Positions 1 to 8,682 are shown, counted from the stretch's first letter. The stretch: 64,000 bases of DNA from Methanobacterium sp964452085 (GCA_964452085.1 CAYVKL010000001.1:419918-483917); one strand, 5' to 3'. The notes: generated by a model from the sequence alone, not told the origin. A program made the numbers and translations.

Positions 1-112
1 GAAGGTCACGACTCCTTTCAAGGAGTCGTTTAATAAGTTTTTTCTCACCAAGATGGGAGATTTTCAGATTTTCTTTAAGATTTTCTGGATTTTTAAAATT
101 TTTAGAAGACAT
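1..112 (-). CDS. thiL: Thiamine-monophosphate kinase ThiL, N-terminal fragment
   Basis: Only the first 37 codons lie in the window; the gene runs off the left edge. The ATG (110-112) sits 5 bases after the cfbA stop, so it is the third gene of a DUF35-cfbA-thiL transcript. The visible protein contains ISHLGEKKLIKRLL, which matches the conserved N-terminus of ThiL-type kinases, where this segment precedes the ATP-binding domain. ThiL phosphorylates thiamine monophosphate to thiamine diphosphate. There is a longer than usual polar leader of about 16 residues (Lys/Asn-rich) before this motif, so the true start could be further in. The assignment rests on a short stretch only. Confidence 0.6.
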   Translation of the reverse strand, partial: MSSKNFKNPENLKENLKISHLGEKKLIKRLLERSRDL

Positions 113-117
113 TCTTT

Positions 118-567
118 TTAAAGGGCATTATTAACCCTGTCTTTTATTATATCTGCGATTTTGGGGTCAGCACCCAGAGGATCAGTGTAGATAATTTCCC
201 CATGGAAGTGAATCTCTTCACTCTCTCCATGGTCATGACTATGTTCATGTCTGTGGCTGTGTTCAGATGTGTCATCTCCATTATTCAGTCCCAGAATACG
301 TGGGATGTCCTGAGTGGTGTGCACTCCTGGAGCCAGGAATACTGGGGTTACTACAATCTTTTTCACACCCATCTGGGCTAATTTATTGATTGACGCAGGG
401 ATGGATGGTTTTGACATGTTCATAAATCCTATTTCCACAGGATATTCTGTTTGCTGCTGATAAATTTCTGCTAACTGGCTGATCACGTCTTTTCCATAGG
501 GTAGTCGGCTTCCATGGCCCACTAGCAGGACGCCGATTTTACTGTTTGAGTTTGAATTTGTAACCAT
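118..567 (-). CDS. cfbA: CfbA/CbiX-type sirohydrochlorin chelatase with His-rich loop
   Basis: This 149-residue protein is the short, single-domain chelatase typical of archaea. It inserts Ni (coenzyme F430 route) or Co (cobalamin route) into sirohydrochlorin. The N-terminal strand LLVGHGSRLP carries the first metal-binding His. The second conserved region is VTPVFLAPGVHTTQDIPRIL. Between them and the C-terminus lies a loop with nine His (SEHSHRHEHSHDHGESEE, residues about 101-118), a feature known in CbiX proteins and thought to bind metal. The ATG at 567 has an AAGGAGTT ribosome-binding site and overlaps the end of the upstream DUF35 gene by 29 bases, indicating translational coupling. In a methanogen the nickel role is the most likely. 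Confidence 0.88.
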   Translation of the reverse strand: MVTNSNSNSKIGVLLVGHGSRLPYGKDVISQLAEIYQQQTEYPVEIGFMNMSKPSIPASINKLAQMGVKKIVVTPVFLAPGVHTTQDIPRILGLNNGDDTSEHSHRHEHSHDHGESEEIHFHGEIIYTDPLGADPKIADIIKDRVNNAL

Positions 568-937
568 ATGATATAACTCCTTCTTCGCCTTCTTCTCGGA
601 TTTTTCTAAATACTAGTTCAACTTCTTGGCCTATTTCAATATTATCTATGTCACAGTCCACTATTTGGCTGGTGATTTTGGCTCCTTCTTCCAGTTCAAT
701 TATAGCAACAGCATAAGGTGATATGTTCTTAAATTCAGTAGTTGGGGTGTGTATAACTGAGTAACTGTGAATCTTGCCATTTCCACTAAACTTAATATCT
801 TCTAATTTACCTTTTCTCCTGCATTTGGGACAGATGACTCTCATGGGGAAAAACACTTCTCCACATTGTAAACACTTTGATCCAATGAGATTGTAGCGTT
901 GTGAAATGTGACGCCAGCCTCTTACAATATCTTTCAT
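539..937 (-). CDS. DUF35 Zn-ribbon OB-fold protein
   Basis: A 132-residue protein with a rubredoxin-like zinc ribbon near the N-terminus (CLQCGEVFFPMRVICPKC, residues about 22-39) followed by an OB-fold. In many archaea such DUF35 proteins sit beside thiolase and HMG-CoA synthase and hold them in one complex for the mevalonate pathway. Those partners are not next to it here; it instead leads a short operon with cfbA and thiL. Start: ATG at 937 with a GAGGTAGG ribosome-binding site, and TATA-like sequence TTATATTCGG/TTTATATTG just upstream. The family call is firm; the partner enzymes are inferred from homologues. Confidence 0.85.
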   Translation of the reverse strand: MKDIVRGWRHISQRYNLIGSKCLQCGEVFFPMRVICPKCRRKGKLEDIKFSGNGKIHSYSVIHTPTTEFKNISPYAVAIIELEEGAKITSQIVDCDIDNIEIGQEVELVFRKIREEGEEGVISYGYKFKLKQ

Positions 938-1270
938 TTTCCTACCTCACTAAGCTTTATATTCGGTTTATATTGATTTAAGGTTTAAGTGATTTAACAA
1001 AAATTCAGTTATTTGAAAAAACTATATGATTATATAATATGGATATAATTCGTCTAATTTTGTATATAATCCTGATGTTATTATAAGTTTAATTATTCAT
1101 GACAGTGATTTTTTCCTGCTTCACGATTTTTTTCATATCAAACTAATAGTTCCTATCTTTTTTCCTTTTTGAAATAACTTTATATTGTATTACTAATAAT
1201 TATAATAATATTAATTAATAATACTATCTAATTTAATAATAACTTTAACTAATTTAACCAGGAAACGCAT
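938..1270. other. AT-rich divergent intergenic region
   Basis: A 333-base very AT-rich gap between the minus-strand DUF35 operon and the plus-strand surface-protein genes. It must hold both promoters. TATA-like sequences occur at about 956-977 (for the minus operon) and in the TAATAATTATAATAATATTAATTAATAATAC run at 1191-1228. No ORF, tRNA or strong palindrome was seen. Confidence 0.6.
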
Positions 1271-1285
1271 ATGGTGGAGAGAAAC

Positions 1286-2284
1286 ATGGATAATAAAGGT
1301 TATGTAATGGGGTTAGTTTCTTTTCTTCTCATTATACCTACATTTTTGATTTTGATGGTTTTCGTTAATATGACTGTGGGCCATGATAGTGTTGATAAAT
1401 CAGATATCACATCAGATGATGTTTTGTTTGTAGCAAAAGATATGGAAACAAATTTACCTTTAATAGGGAGAGAAGTTCTAAAAAACAAATCTGAAAAAGT
1501 GGTTGAAAGTGGTAATCCTCTTTCAAACAGTCAAAAGGAGATTAAAGATGATATTCAACATAATATGGATATTTTATGTTCAAAATACTCTTCTGGAGAT
1601 GTTAAAGCTAAGTGTGAAGTAATGTATGTTAATAACAGTCAGGATCCATTTCAGATCGAAATTAAATCTAAAATTAATGTAGAAAAAGGTACTTTCAAAC
1701 ATCAGGTGAATTTAACTCAGAATATTTCTATTATCAATGGATCCTATCTCATTATGGATCCAGTTCCTTTTGTTAAGTGTAAAGAACACGGTGGAGTAAC
1801 CATACAAAATGGAAAAATATTTTATGGTTCAAGTCTAGCCAATTACCTGGAATCAAGGGGAATTAACAACTCTGAAGCATATAAAAACGCCACATCACCA
1901 TTATACATAAATAAATGCCCTTATGATCCTTATGAACTTCACGGAAATAATCATGATCTAATAAATTTGAAAAATTTTTTATATAATTGCTTTTATCATT
2001 AAAGTGGCGACGGAGCATGTTTCCTATGCAGATTGGAGGGTAAAGGCGTATGCTCTCATTATGGTATGGAAACATTCATTGTACCTGCACCTGCCCACAA
2101 TTCTTCTAATTTAAGTATTTCAGACACTGCCCCCAGTTCTTCGGATCATGTGATTTTTAACGATACAGGGCATGGAACATACTCTGGTAAGGAAATTATC
2201 TTTTTTAACAACGGTAATAAATCCTGCCGTCTATTTTTGGATAATTCCCACAGAAAAAAGTACGGATTGCCGATTTTCACTTGA
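1286..2284 (+). pseudogene. Membrane-anchored surface protein interrupted by in-frame TAA
   Basis: Two open stretches, to 2002 and from 2003 to 2284, lie in the same reading frame and are separated by one TAA (2000-2002). Read through, they give one protein of about 330 residues, close in size to the neighbour at 2309. The N-terminus (MDNKGYVMGLVSFLLIIPTFLILMV) is a single membrane anchor; the rest is extracellular-like with many N-x-S/T sequons and several Cys, including CFLCRL and KGVCSHYG right after the stop. ATG 1286 is preferred because GGAGAG lies just upstream; ATG 1271 is an alternative. Either a recent nonsense mutation or a truncated protein of 238 residues. Function unknown; possibly cell-surface or pilin-like. 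Confidence 0.6.
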
Positions 2285-2308
2285 TAATCAGATTCTGGCA
2301 GTGATTCA

Positions 2309-3322
2309 ATGTTAAAGAAACAATTAATTGAGGATAACAATGGAATGGTATTTTCTATTGATTTATTGCTATCTTTAATTGTAATAACAGTTATAATTGG
2401 AGTTTCGGCTAATACAATGGATATTATTGGTTCAAAAATGCAAGATTATTCTTATGCCAATAATCTCGAAAGAATAACCACCAGCGGTGCAGAATTGCTG
2501 GTAAAAACTCCAGGTTCTCCTGAAAATTGGGAAGAATTAAGAGAATTGGATGGAGTAACACCGGGTTTAGCTGAAGTAGACTCATCAGGAGCGAAAATTC
2601 AGCCAAACACCCTAAGCACATCAAAAATAAATCGCCTAAAAGGATCTTATGACACGTTAATATCAGGGAAGGTAATCCCCTCTTATTATAATTCAACTAT
2701 GGTAATATATCCTACAAATCCATATTTAGAACCAATTTCAGTGAAAAATACGAGTATAAATCCTACTGCAACTAATTTAATTGTGGTAAACCGTACTGTA
2801 CTGTGTAATTATCTTAATACCAGTACAATGGTGTTTATAAAGGCAATGGATAGGAATTCAACTTCATTAAAACAAAATTACACAGAAAATTGCCCTCATC
2901 ATGAATTTAATGGAAATAATGGGCACGTGAAGGTTGATTACAAAAACGAAAAACCGGGATGGGCATGTTATCATTTTAGAGTTACTCGAGAAATGTTAGA
3001 ATCTACTGATTTCTATTTAATGACTGATCCAGATATTATTCCAGATCCGACAGCTGGTTGGACAATTGACAGACCGGAAAACATTTCAAATGAATTTAAA
3101 TCATTTAATAATAAACCTATACATGTAAATGAAAGAATAATCGAATGTGTAAATAACAACAGCACTGTAGTTTTATGGTTGCATGTTTTTTCTTCTGGAA
3201 ATTTAGATAATGCATTTAACACATATTTAGCTGGATTTCCTAAAGATACTCCTACTGAAAAAGTTAAAGTACCTTACTTAACTCCTCAACCTTGTTATTT
3301 TGTTTTCAAAGTATGGGAATAG
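2309..3322 (+). CDS. Membrane-anchored, sequon-rich surface protein (pilin-like N-terminus)
   Basis: A 337-residue protein. Residues about 12-32 (GMVFSIDLLLSLIVITVIIG) form one hydrophobic helix right after a short polar leader, an arrangement like archaeal type IV pilin-like proteins. The remaining 300 residues are polar with many N-x-S/T sites and several Cys (NYTENCPHHEF, GWACYHF, RIIECVNNNS), as expected outside the cell. It follows the interrupted gene at 1286-2284 by 24 bases and is probably co-transcribed with it; both share the anchor-plus-exodomain plan. A canonical class III signal motif is not evident, so processing by a prepilin peptidase is uncertain. No known enzyme domain was recognised. 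Confidence 0.7.
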   Translation: MLKKQLIEDNNGMVFSIDLLLSLIVITVIIGVSANTMDIIGSKMQDYSYANNLERITTSGAELLVKTPGSPENWEELRELDGVTPGLAEVDSSGAKIQPNTLSTSKINRLKGSYDTLISGKVIPSYYNSTMVIYPTNPYLEPISVKNTSINPTATNLIVVNRTVLCNYLNTSTMVFIKAMDRNSTSLKQNYTENCPHHEFNGNNGHVKVDYKNEKPGWACYHFRVTREMLESTDFYLMTDPDIIPDPTAGWTIDRPENISNEFKSFNNKPIHVNERIIECVNNNSTVVLWLHVFSSGNLDNAFNTYLAGFPKDTPTEKVKVPYLTPQPCYFVFKVWE

Positions 3323-3491
3323 TATTCAGCGCTTATTGAAACTATTTTTATTATTTAAGATACTTTTTCATGTTTGTTTTTCCATTGTTAAAACAATTAT
3401 TCTGTTTTGGAATATTAAATTATTCTAAAGCTATTAAAAATTCTTAAAAGTTCTTTAATTATTTTTAGCCTATTCCTAATATCCACTCACT

Positions 3492-3551
3492 TTTTTGGTA
3501 ATTCTCCAAAAATTATGAGTAATTTGGGTAATTTTCCAACACCTTTATAAG
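3492..3551 (+). promoter_or_regulatory. Operator-like inverted repeats and TATA box upstream of Lrp gene
   Basis: A perfect 7-base inverted repeat TTTTTGG-taattct-CCAAAAA spans 3492-3512. A second, weaker copy TTGG-gtaatttt-CCAA spans 3524-3539. The TATA-like CTTTATAAG (3543-3551) follows at once, about 50 bases before the ATG at 3601. Placement directly upstream of the TATA box fits autoregulation by the Lrp-type protein encoded next. Binding is inferred. Confidence 0.5.
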
Positions 3552-3600
3552 TGGCATGGTAATATACTAAGTATAATAACATATTTGTGGTGAATTTGAA

Positions 3601-4041
3601 ATGGACGAGATAGACTCGGAAATTATTCGTTCCCTGGTCAAGAACTCAAGGATGACTCTCTCCCAAATGTCAAAGGAGATCAACGTTCCTGATGCAACCA
3701 TCTCTAACCGGCTGAAAAAGCTGGAGGAAACAGCAATTAAGCAATACACTCTGATAATGGATTCTGATGCTACTGGTTTAAAGGTAACAGCTATAATCAT
3801 CATCCAGACTGAGTCAGAAAAACACGAAAACGTGGAACTGGAACTATCAAAACTGGAAGAAGTCTCTGAAGTATACAGTGTCTCTGGAGAATATGATATT
3901 CTCATTAAGGTCTGGGCTCACAGTATAGAGGAGCTTAACAAGATAGTCACCAGTAAGATCCGCCAAGTTGATGGTGTTGAAGATTTAACAGAGATGATTG
4001 TTATGGAGCGTGTTAAAGAAGGAGTTGTACCTCCCATATGA
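3601..4041 (+). CDS. Lrp/AsnC family transcription regulator
   Basis: A 146-residue protein with the classic two-part layout: N-terminal helix-turn-helix (residues about 1-50, LSQMSKEINVPDATISNRLKKLEE) and a C-terminal RAM/ligand-binding domain (residues about 65-140, SGEYDILIKVWAHSIEELNKIV). It ends 37 bases before the start of the PRC/MgtE-N/CBS gene and so probably belongs to the same transcript as that gene and the NRAMP transporter. Start ATG 3601 has GTGGTGAA upstream. The ligand is unknown; the context suggests control of metal uptake, which is inference. Confidence 0.9.
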   Translation: MDEIDSEIIRSLVKNSRMTLSQMSKEINVPDATISNRLKKLEETAIKQYTLIMDSDATGLKVTAIIIIQTESEKHENVELELSKLEEVSEVYSVSGEYDILIKVWAHSIEELNKIVTSKIRQVDGVEDLTEMIVMERVKEGVVPPI

Positions 4042-4078
4042 CCAAGTAAATGACCCACTAATCCAGGAGGTGAGAGAA

Positions 4079-5320
4079 ATGTACCTAAGTGATTTAATAA
4101 AGAAACCAGTGCTAAACCCCAGTGGAGAAAAAATAGGGAAATTAAAAGATGTTATTGCATCCTCAGAAACTACTTATCCCATAATAAAAGCCATAACTGT
4201 GAATACTTCTGGTAAGACTTTTAAAAATGTTCCTTGCAACTATTTAGGCGATGTTGGAAAGAAAATCACATTAAATACTCCCATTAATGATATTAATGAT
4301 TATAAAATTTTAAATAGTGATATTCAACTTATTAATAATATTTTAGACCGGCAAGTGGTTGATATTGAGGATAAAAAGATCAGAAGAGTTAATGATCTTA
4401 AAATATCGGCTACTAATGGTTATTATCATGTAATTGGCGTTGATATAGGTATTCATGGAATTCTTAAAAGATTGAGTTTAACCCGTATTGCAAAACCTCT
4501 GGGCATAGACTCCAGGGAAGATCTCATCTCTTGGAATGATATTGACGCATTAAACAGTGATTATTCCAATTTAAAACTTAAGGTCCCTAAACAAAAGATT
4601 AAAAAACTTCACCCCGCTGATATTGCTGATATTGTGGACCAACTGGGGCTTAATGATTCTATAACAATTTTGAATTCACTGGATGATGAGGCAGCTGCTG
4701 ACACTCTGGAAGAAGTCTCCCCAGAAAGACAGGTTATACTCTTGGAAGGAATGGAAAGCCAGAGGGCAGCTGAACTTTTGGATGAAATGTCTCCTGATGA
4801 TGCAGCTGACCTTCTAGCTGATCTGCCTGATGATAAGGCAGAAGAATTGCTTGGACTCATGGAACCAGAGGAATCAGAAGATCTGCGTAAACTATTGGAG
4901 TACCCTGAAAACACTGCTGGTGGAGTAATGACCACTGAATTTGCCGTGGTGAAAGAGGATTTAACGGCTCAACAAGTACTGGATTCCTTAAGAGAAATGG
5001 CTAAAAATGTTGAAACCATTTATTACATTTATGTTCTTTCTAAAAATGGGAATTTAGTGGGAGTTGTTTCATTAAGGGAGATTTTACTCTCTGATTCTGA
5101 TATGAAGATATCTGAATTCATGCAAACCGATGTCATAAAAGTGGATGTGCTGGAAGACCAGCATGAAGTCGCCCAGAAAATTGCCAAGTACAACCTCATA
5201 GCGCTCCCGGTGGTGGAAAAAGAGAAGAAAATGAGAGGGATCATCACTGTGGATGATGCCATTGATATTGTTTTACCGACTGCCTGGAAAAAACGTGTCC
5301 CGAGAATGTTCGGAAGATAA
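4079..5320 (+). CDS. PRC-barrel / MgtE N-domain / CBS-pair protein
   Basis: About 413 residues. The N-terminal part is PRC-barrel-like (SDLIKKPVLNPSGEKIGKLKDV and a second copy RQVVDIEDKKIRRVNDLKI). Next comes an MgtE intracellular N-domain of helical repeats (LHPADIADIVDQLG, LEEVSPERQVILLEGM, LDEMSPDDAADLLADLPDD), then two CBS domains (VMTTEFAVVKEDLTAQQVL; DVIKVDVLEDQHEVAQKIA). There is no membrane channel. In MgtE the N and CBS domains sense intracellular Mg2+. ATG 4079 is chosen over upstream TTG 3998 because AGGAGGTGA lies directly before it and the upstream stretch overlaps the Lrp gene. The NRAMP gene starts 30 bases on; this is likely its cytosolic sensor or regulator. Confidence 0.88.
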   Translation: MYLSDLIKKPVLNPSGEKIGKLKDVIASSETTYPIIKAITVNTSGKTFKNVPCNYLGDVGKKITLNTPINDINDYKILNSDIQLINNILDRQVVDIEDKKIRRVNDLKISATNGYYHVIGVDIGIHGILKRLSLTRIAKPLGIDSREDLISWNDIDALNSDYSNLKLKVPKQKIKKLHPADIADIVDQLGLNDSITILNSLDDEAAADTLEEVSPERQVILLEGMESQRAAELLDEMSPDDAADLLADLPDDKAEELLGLMEPEESEDLRKLLEYPENTAGGVMTTEFAVVKEDLTAQQVLDSLREMAKNVETIYYIYVLSKNGNLVGVVSLREILLSDSDMKISEFMQTDVIKVDVLEDQHEVAQKIAKYNLIALPVVEKEKKMRGIITVDDAIDIVLPTAWKKRVPRMFGR

Positions 5321-5350
5321 AAGCGGAAACTGTCTTAAGGAGGGTTAATT

Positions 5351-6607
5351 ATGGATTACTCAATTTTCCGCCGGGTCTTTAAGAGCCCCGCTGTTATCAG
5401 TTTTATTATATTCCTATCTGTAATGGGCCCGGGAATCATAACTGCCAACGTTGATAACGATGCTGGAGGCATCACCACTTATTCTTTAGCTGGTTCAGAG
5501 TTTGGATACAATCTTTTATGGACATTTATCCCCATGATCATAGCACTTGCGGTGATCCAGGAGATGGGAGTCCGTATGGGGATTGTTTCAGGTAAGGGAT
5601 TGGCTGATCTCATAAGGGAAAAGGTGGGAATTAAACTCACTTTCCTGATGATGGTGGCACTACTATTGGCTAACTTTGGAAACATCCTTGCAGAGTTTTC
5701 AGGTATTGCGGTAAGTACTGGCATATTCAATATTCCCCGAATTATAGCCTTACCACTGGCAGCTTTTTTTGTCTGGCTTTTGGTGGTTAAAGGAACCTAT
5801 AAAAGTGTGGAAAAGGTTTTCTTATTAGCATCCTCATTATATTTATCCTACATTGTAGCTGGATTCCTGGCTCAACCAGATTGGGGGCTAGCAGCTCAAA
5901 GTATTGTATCTCCCCAAATAAGTTTGGAAACAGCATACATTACCATGGTAATAGGTTTGGTGGGAACGACCATTGCTCCCTGGATGATGTTTTATATACA
6001 ATCATCAGTGGTGGAGAAGGGCATTAGTTTAAAGAATCTTAAATATTCCAAAATGGACGCGGTTATGGGCGCTATTATAGTAAACATCGTAGCATTTTTC
6101 ATTGTACTGGCCTGTGCAGCCACCATATACACTAACGGGATTCAAGTCAACAACGTGGCCGATGTTTCAATGGCATTAGCACCCCTTGCAGGGCAATATG
6201 CAAGCATATTATTCGCATTCGGATTTTTGAACGCTTCACTCTTTGCAGCCAGTATTTTACCCCTTTCAACTGCTTATTATGTTTGTGAAAGTTTAGGATT
6301 TGAAGCAGGAGTTTCAAAAAGTTTCAGAGAAGCCCCTATTTTCCATGGATTGTATCTGGGACTCATTATAATAGCAGTAATCATAATTCTGATTCCTTCA
6401 GTTCCTTTACTCACTATACTGTACTTGTCTCAAGTAGCAAATGGGATCCTATTACCCTTTGTCCTCATCCTCATGCTTCTGATTATAAATGATAAGAAAA
6501 TTATGGGGGAACATGTAAACACCAGACTTTTTAACCTGGTAGCGGTGGCAACAGTAATCATTGTAATGGGGTTAAGTCTGGGATTGGTGGCAACATCACT
6601 TTTTTGA
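5351..6607 (+). CDS. NRAMP-family divalent metal transporter (divergent motif)
   Basis: A 418-residue protein with about 11 membrane segments. The first helix has GPGIITANVDNDAGG where canonical NRAMP proteins have DPGN, and the sixth-helix region reads TTIAPWMMFYIQSS where the metal-coordinating MPH would be. It therefore belongs to a divergent NRAMP branch; loss of the Met ligand is known from NRAMP-related magnesium transporters. The preceding gene carries MgtE-type Mg2+-sensing domains, which fits Mg2+ (or Mn2+/Fe2+) as substrate. Start ATG 5351 with AAGGAGGGTTAATT upstream. Substrate is inference. Confidence 0.88.
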   Translation: MDYSIFRRVFKSPAVISFIIFLSVMGPGIITANVDNDAGGITTYSLAGSEFGYNLLWTFIPMIIALAVIQEMGVRMGIVSGKGLADLIREKVGIKLTFLMMVALLLANFGNILAEFSGIAVSTGIFNIPRIIALPLAAFFVWLLVVKGTYKSVEKVFLLASSLYLSYIVAGFLAQPDWGLAAQSIVSPQISLETAYITMVIGLVGTTIAPWMMFYIQSSVVEKGISLKNLKYSKMDAVMGAIIVNIVAFFIVLACAATIYTNGIQVNNVADVSMALAPLAGQYASILFAFGFLNASLFAASILPLSTAYYVCESLGFEAGVSKSFREAPIFHGLYLGLIIIAVIIILIPSVPLLTILYLSQVANGILLPFVLILMLLIINDKKIMGEHVNTRLFNLVAVATVIIVMGLSLGLVATSLF

Positions 6608-6760
6608 AGCTATTGCCAATTAGTGTTCTTTAGACAATTTTGAAGGAATATGATGAATTGAGTATAAACTCAAAATTAATAAAATAAACAAATACAATTT
6701 TATTATAAGAGAAATGTAATGCAATAGATTTAGGTTTAAAAATAATGAACTAATCATCTT

Positions 6761-7354
6761 TTATTTCAATATTCCAGTTATAACAACCACTTCTTCAAAG
6801 AAACATTGTTGTCTGGCGGTAACAGATGATTCAAATCCATTTTTCTCCAATTTCTGTAGTGTTTTTTCAATATCTGACAAAGAGGATTGAACCAATTGCA
6901 CTCTTCCCCCGGGCTTAAGGTGGTCATTTAAATTATCTAGAAATTGATCAATAACTTTTCTTCCATCTGTTCCACCATCCCAAGCAGCTTCCAGTTCATC
7001 ATCAACTCTTTCATCTTCTGAAGTTGGAAGATAAGGTGTGTTAAATAATATCAAGTCAAATTTCTCATTTTCCACAGGTTCGAACAGATATCCCTTTTTT
7101 AGCTCTATATTGAAAGATTTATTGGCTATTATGTTTTTTAAGGCACAATCAATGGCTTTGGGGTTAATATCGGTAGCGGTAACTGTGTGGCATTTTTTGG
7201 AAGCCAATATTGCTATAATTCCCGTTCCAGTTCCTATTTCAAGTACATGATCTTTTCTTTTGATTTGAAGATTTTCTGCTAATAGAAAAGTATCTTCAGC
7301 GGGTTCATACACTTCTGGGTGAATTTGATAGCAAATTCCTTGGTAATCGAACAT
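6761..7354 (-). CDS. HemK2/Mtq2-like protein methyltransferase
   Basis: A 197-residue class I SAM-dependent methyltransferase. It has the SAM motif LEIGTGTGIIAIL (residues about 40-52), the acidic DIN (TATDINPKAID) and a FNTPYLPT variant of the NPPY catalytic motif (residues about 108-115), followed by LEAAWDGG, typical of the short archaeal/eukaryotic HemK2 (Mtq2) group that methylates the Gln of the GGQ motif in release factor aRF1. The NPPY Pro is replaced by Thr (NTPY). It is the last gene of the minus-strand block that includes rsmA, DUF655, rpoF and L21e. Substrate by family analogy. Confidence 0.85.
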   Translation of the reverse strand: MFDYQGICYQIHPEVYEPAEDTFLLAENLQIKRKDHVLEIGTGTGIIAILASKKCHTVTATDINPKAIDCALKNIIANKSFNIELKKGYLFEPVENEKFDLILFNTPYLPTSEDERVDDELEAAWDGGTDGRKVIDQFLDNLNDHLKPGGRVQLVQSSLSDIEKTLQKLEKNGFESSVTARQQCFFEEVVVITGILK

Positions 7355-7412
7355 ATCAGGCCTCTTTTTATTAATATAATATCTTTATGAATATATCGAA
7401 AATCTTCTAAAA

Positions 7413-7727
7413 TTAATCTTTTACAGACTCCAAACCTTCCAGAGCGGATGGAAGGCAATCTAGTACCGCTGCCAGACCTGAAAGATGAAGGTTCATTACT
7501 ACAGCTCCTAATATCTCATCTTTGGATGCTCCCTGGGTTTTAGCCATTTGGGCGTGTAATTTAACGCCTAATGGGTTCCTGTTAGCTGTTTGAATGGCGA
7601 TGTTAACCAGTTGCTTGGTTTTAGGATCCATTCCCTTAAGTGAACGTTGTGCATCCACAAGGTCGTTGAAACTCCCTGCCAATTCTGGAAACTCTTCTTG
7701 AAATATTTGAAAAGGGTTTTGGTCCAT
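7413..7727 (-). CDS. Carboxymuconolactone decarboxylase-like small protein
   Basis: A helical protein of about 104 residues of the CMD/AhpD fold (PELAGSFNDLVDAQ, MDPKTKQLVNIAIQTANRN, ASKDEILGAVVMNLHLSG). The CxxC redox pair of AhpD-like enzymes is missing: the equivalent stretch is NPLGVKLHAQ, so peroxidase activity is unlikely. The start is taken at ATG 7727 (MDQNPFQIF) with GGAGAAGG upstream; ATG 7742 and a longer start at 7781 are possible. It lies between rsmA and the HemK2-like gene on the same strand. Role unknown. Confidence 0.75.
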   Translation of the reverse strand: MDQNPFQIFQEEFPELAGSFNDLVDAQRSLKGMDPKTKQLVNIAIQTANRNPLGVKLHAQMAKTQGASKDEILGAVVMNLHLSGLAAVLDCLPSALEGLESVKD

Positions 7728-7827
7728 GTTATCCTTCTCCATCTCATTCATTATTAATTTTAATAGTATTATCTTCTTCAAACTTGGTTTAGAATACTCT
7801 TAACTGTATTATATAAAACATTAATAA

Positions 7828-8682
7828 TTAAAGATTTTTTAAATCTTTTTGGAGTAATTTTTCTTCTAGTTCTCTGGAAATAATTATAATTTCTTCTCCT
7901 TTCAAATTAAAAACCCTTTCATTTATTAATTCAGAGTCTATCTGGGAAATTAAATCACGTGTTGTGCTTTTGTCAAGTTTTTTATCTGATATTTCATGAA
8001 AAGATTGTAAAAGTGCCTTTCCGGCTTTCTTTTTCTTATGCTGAAATAATGCCCGGCAAGTGTTAACAAAGAATTTATCAACTTCAGGGTTTCTTTTTGG
8101 AGTTAACTTAATCACTGCTGATGAGATTCTTGGAGGGGGAATAAAAGCCTTCGGCGGAACCTTAAAAAGAAGTTGGGTTTGGGTGCAGAGATTCATCATA
8201 ACTGAGAGGCGGGAGTAATTGGATTCTCCAGGGTTGGCAATCATTCGCTGGGCGAATTCCAACTGGTACATTAAAATAGCAAAATCAAAGTTGTATTGAA
8301 GGAGTTTGAAGGTAATGGGTGAAGAAATCTGGTAAGGTAAGTTGGACACCACTTTGTTAAAATAAGGAAAATCCATTTTAGTGGCATCTCCAACTAAAAC
8401 ATCCACATTGGAAATTTCTAGTTCAATCAGCCGGCCAAGTAAAACTTCGGCTATCTTTTTATCCTGCTCAACCGCCACCACTTTGCGAACATTTTCCGAC
8501 AGAGGAATGGTTAAAGTACCTATGCCCGCACCAATCTCCAAAACGACATCAGAACGCGTTAGTTGTGCATTATCAACAATCTTTGATAAAATATGATTGT
8601 TAATAAGGTAATTTTGGCCTTTCCTCCGGTCTAAACGTATTTCATGTTTTTTTAATAGACGAAAGGTTTCTCTGGCCAACAT
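7828..8682 (-). CDS. rsmA: 16S rRNA adenine dimethyltransferase RsmA/KsgA/Dim1
   Basis: A 284-residue rRNA adenine N6,N6-dimethyltransferase that modifies the two adjacent adenines at the 3' end of 16S rRNA. SAM motif LEIGAGIGTLTIPL (residues about 48-61), the acidic VAVEQDKK, and the catalytic NLPYQISSP (residues about 114-122) are all intact. The C-terminal helical domain is complete. It sits downstream of rpoF/DUF655 in the widely conserved euryarchaeal order L21e-rpoF-DUF655-ksgA-hemK. ATG 8682 has AAAGGGAA upstream. Confidence 0.95.
   Translation of the reverse strand: MLARETFRLLKKHEIRLDRRKGQNYLINNHILSKIVDNAQLTRSDVVLEIGAGIGTLTIPLSENVRKVVAVEQDKKIAEVLLGRLIELEISNVDVLVGDATKMDFPYFNKVVSNLPYQISSPITFKLLQYNFDFAILMYQLEFAQRMIANPGESNYSRLSVMMNLCTQTQLLFKVPPKAFIPPPRISSAVIKLTPKRNPEVDKFFVNTCRALFQHKKKKAGKALLQSFHEISDKKLDKSTTRDLISQIDSELINERVFNLKGEEIIIISRELEEKLLQKDLKNL

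Noticed and set aside
118..567. His-rich loop in CfbA as a separate nickel-storage protein
   Set aside because: Such loops are known within short CbiX/CfbA chelatases and the fold around it is intact.
3998..4078. Extended start of the PRC/MgtE-N/CBS gene at TTG 3998
   Set aside because: The stretch overlaps the Lrp gene and the perfect AGGAGGTGA site belongs to ATG 4079.
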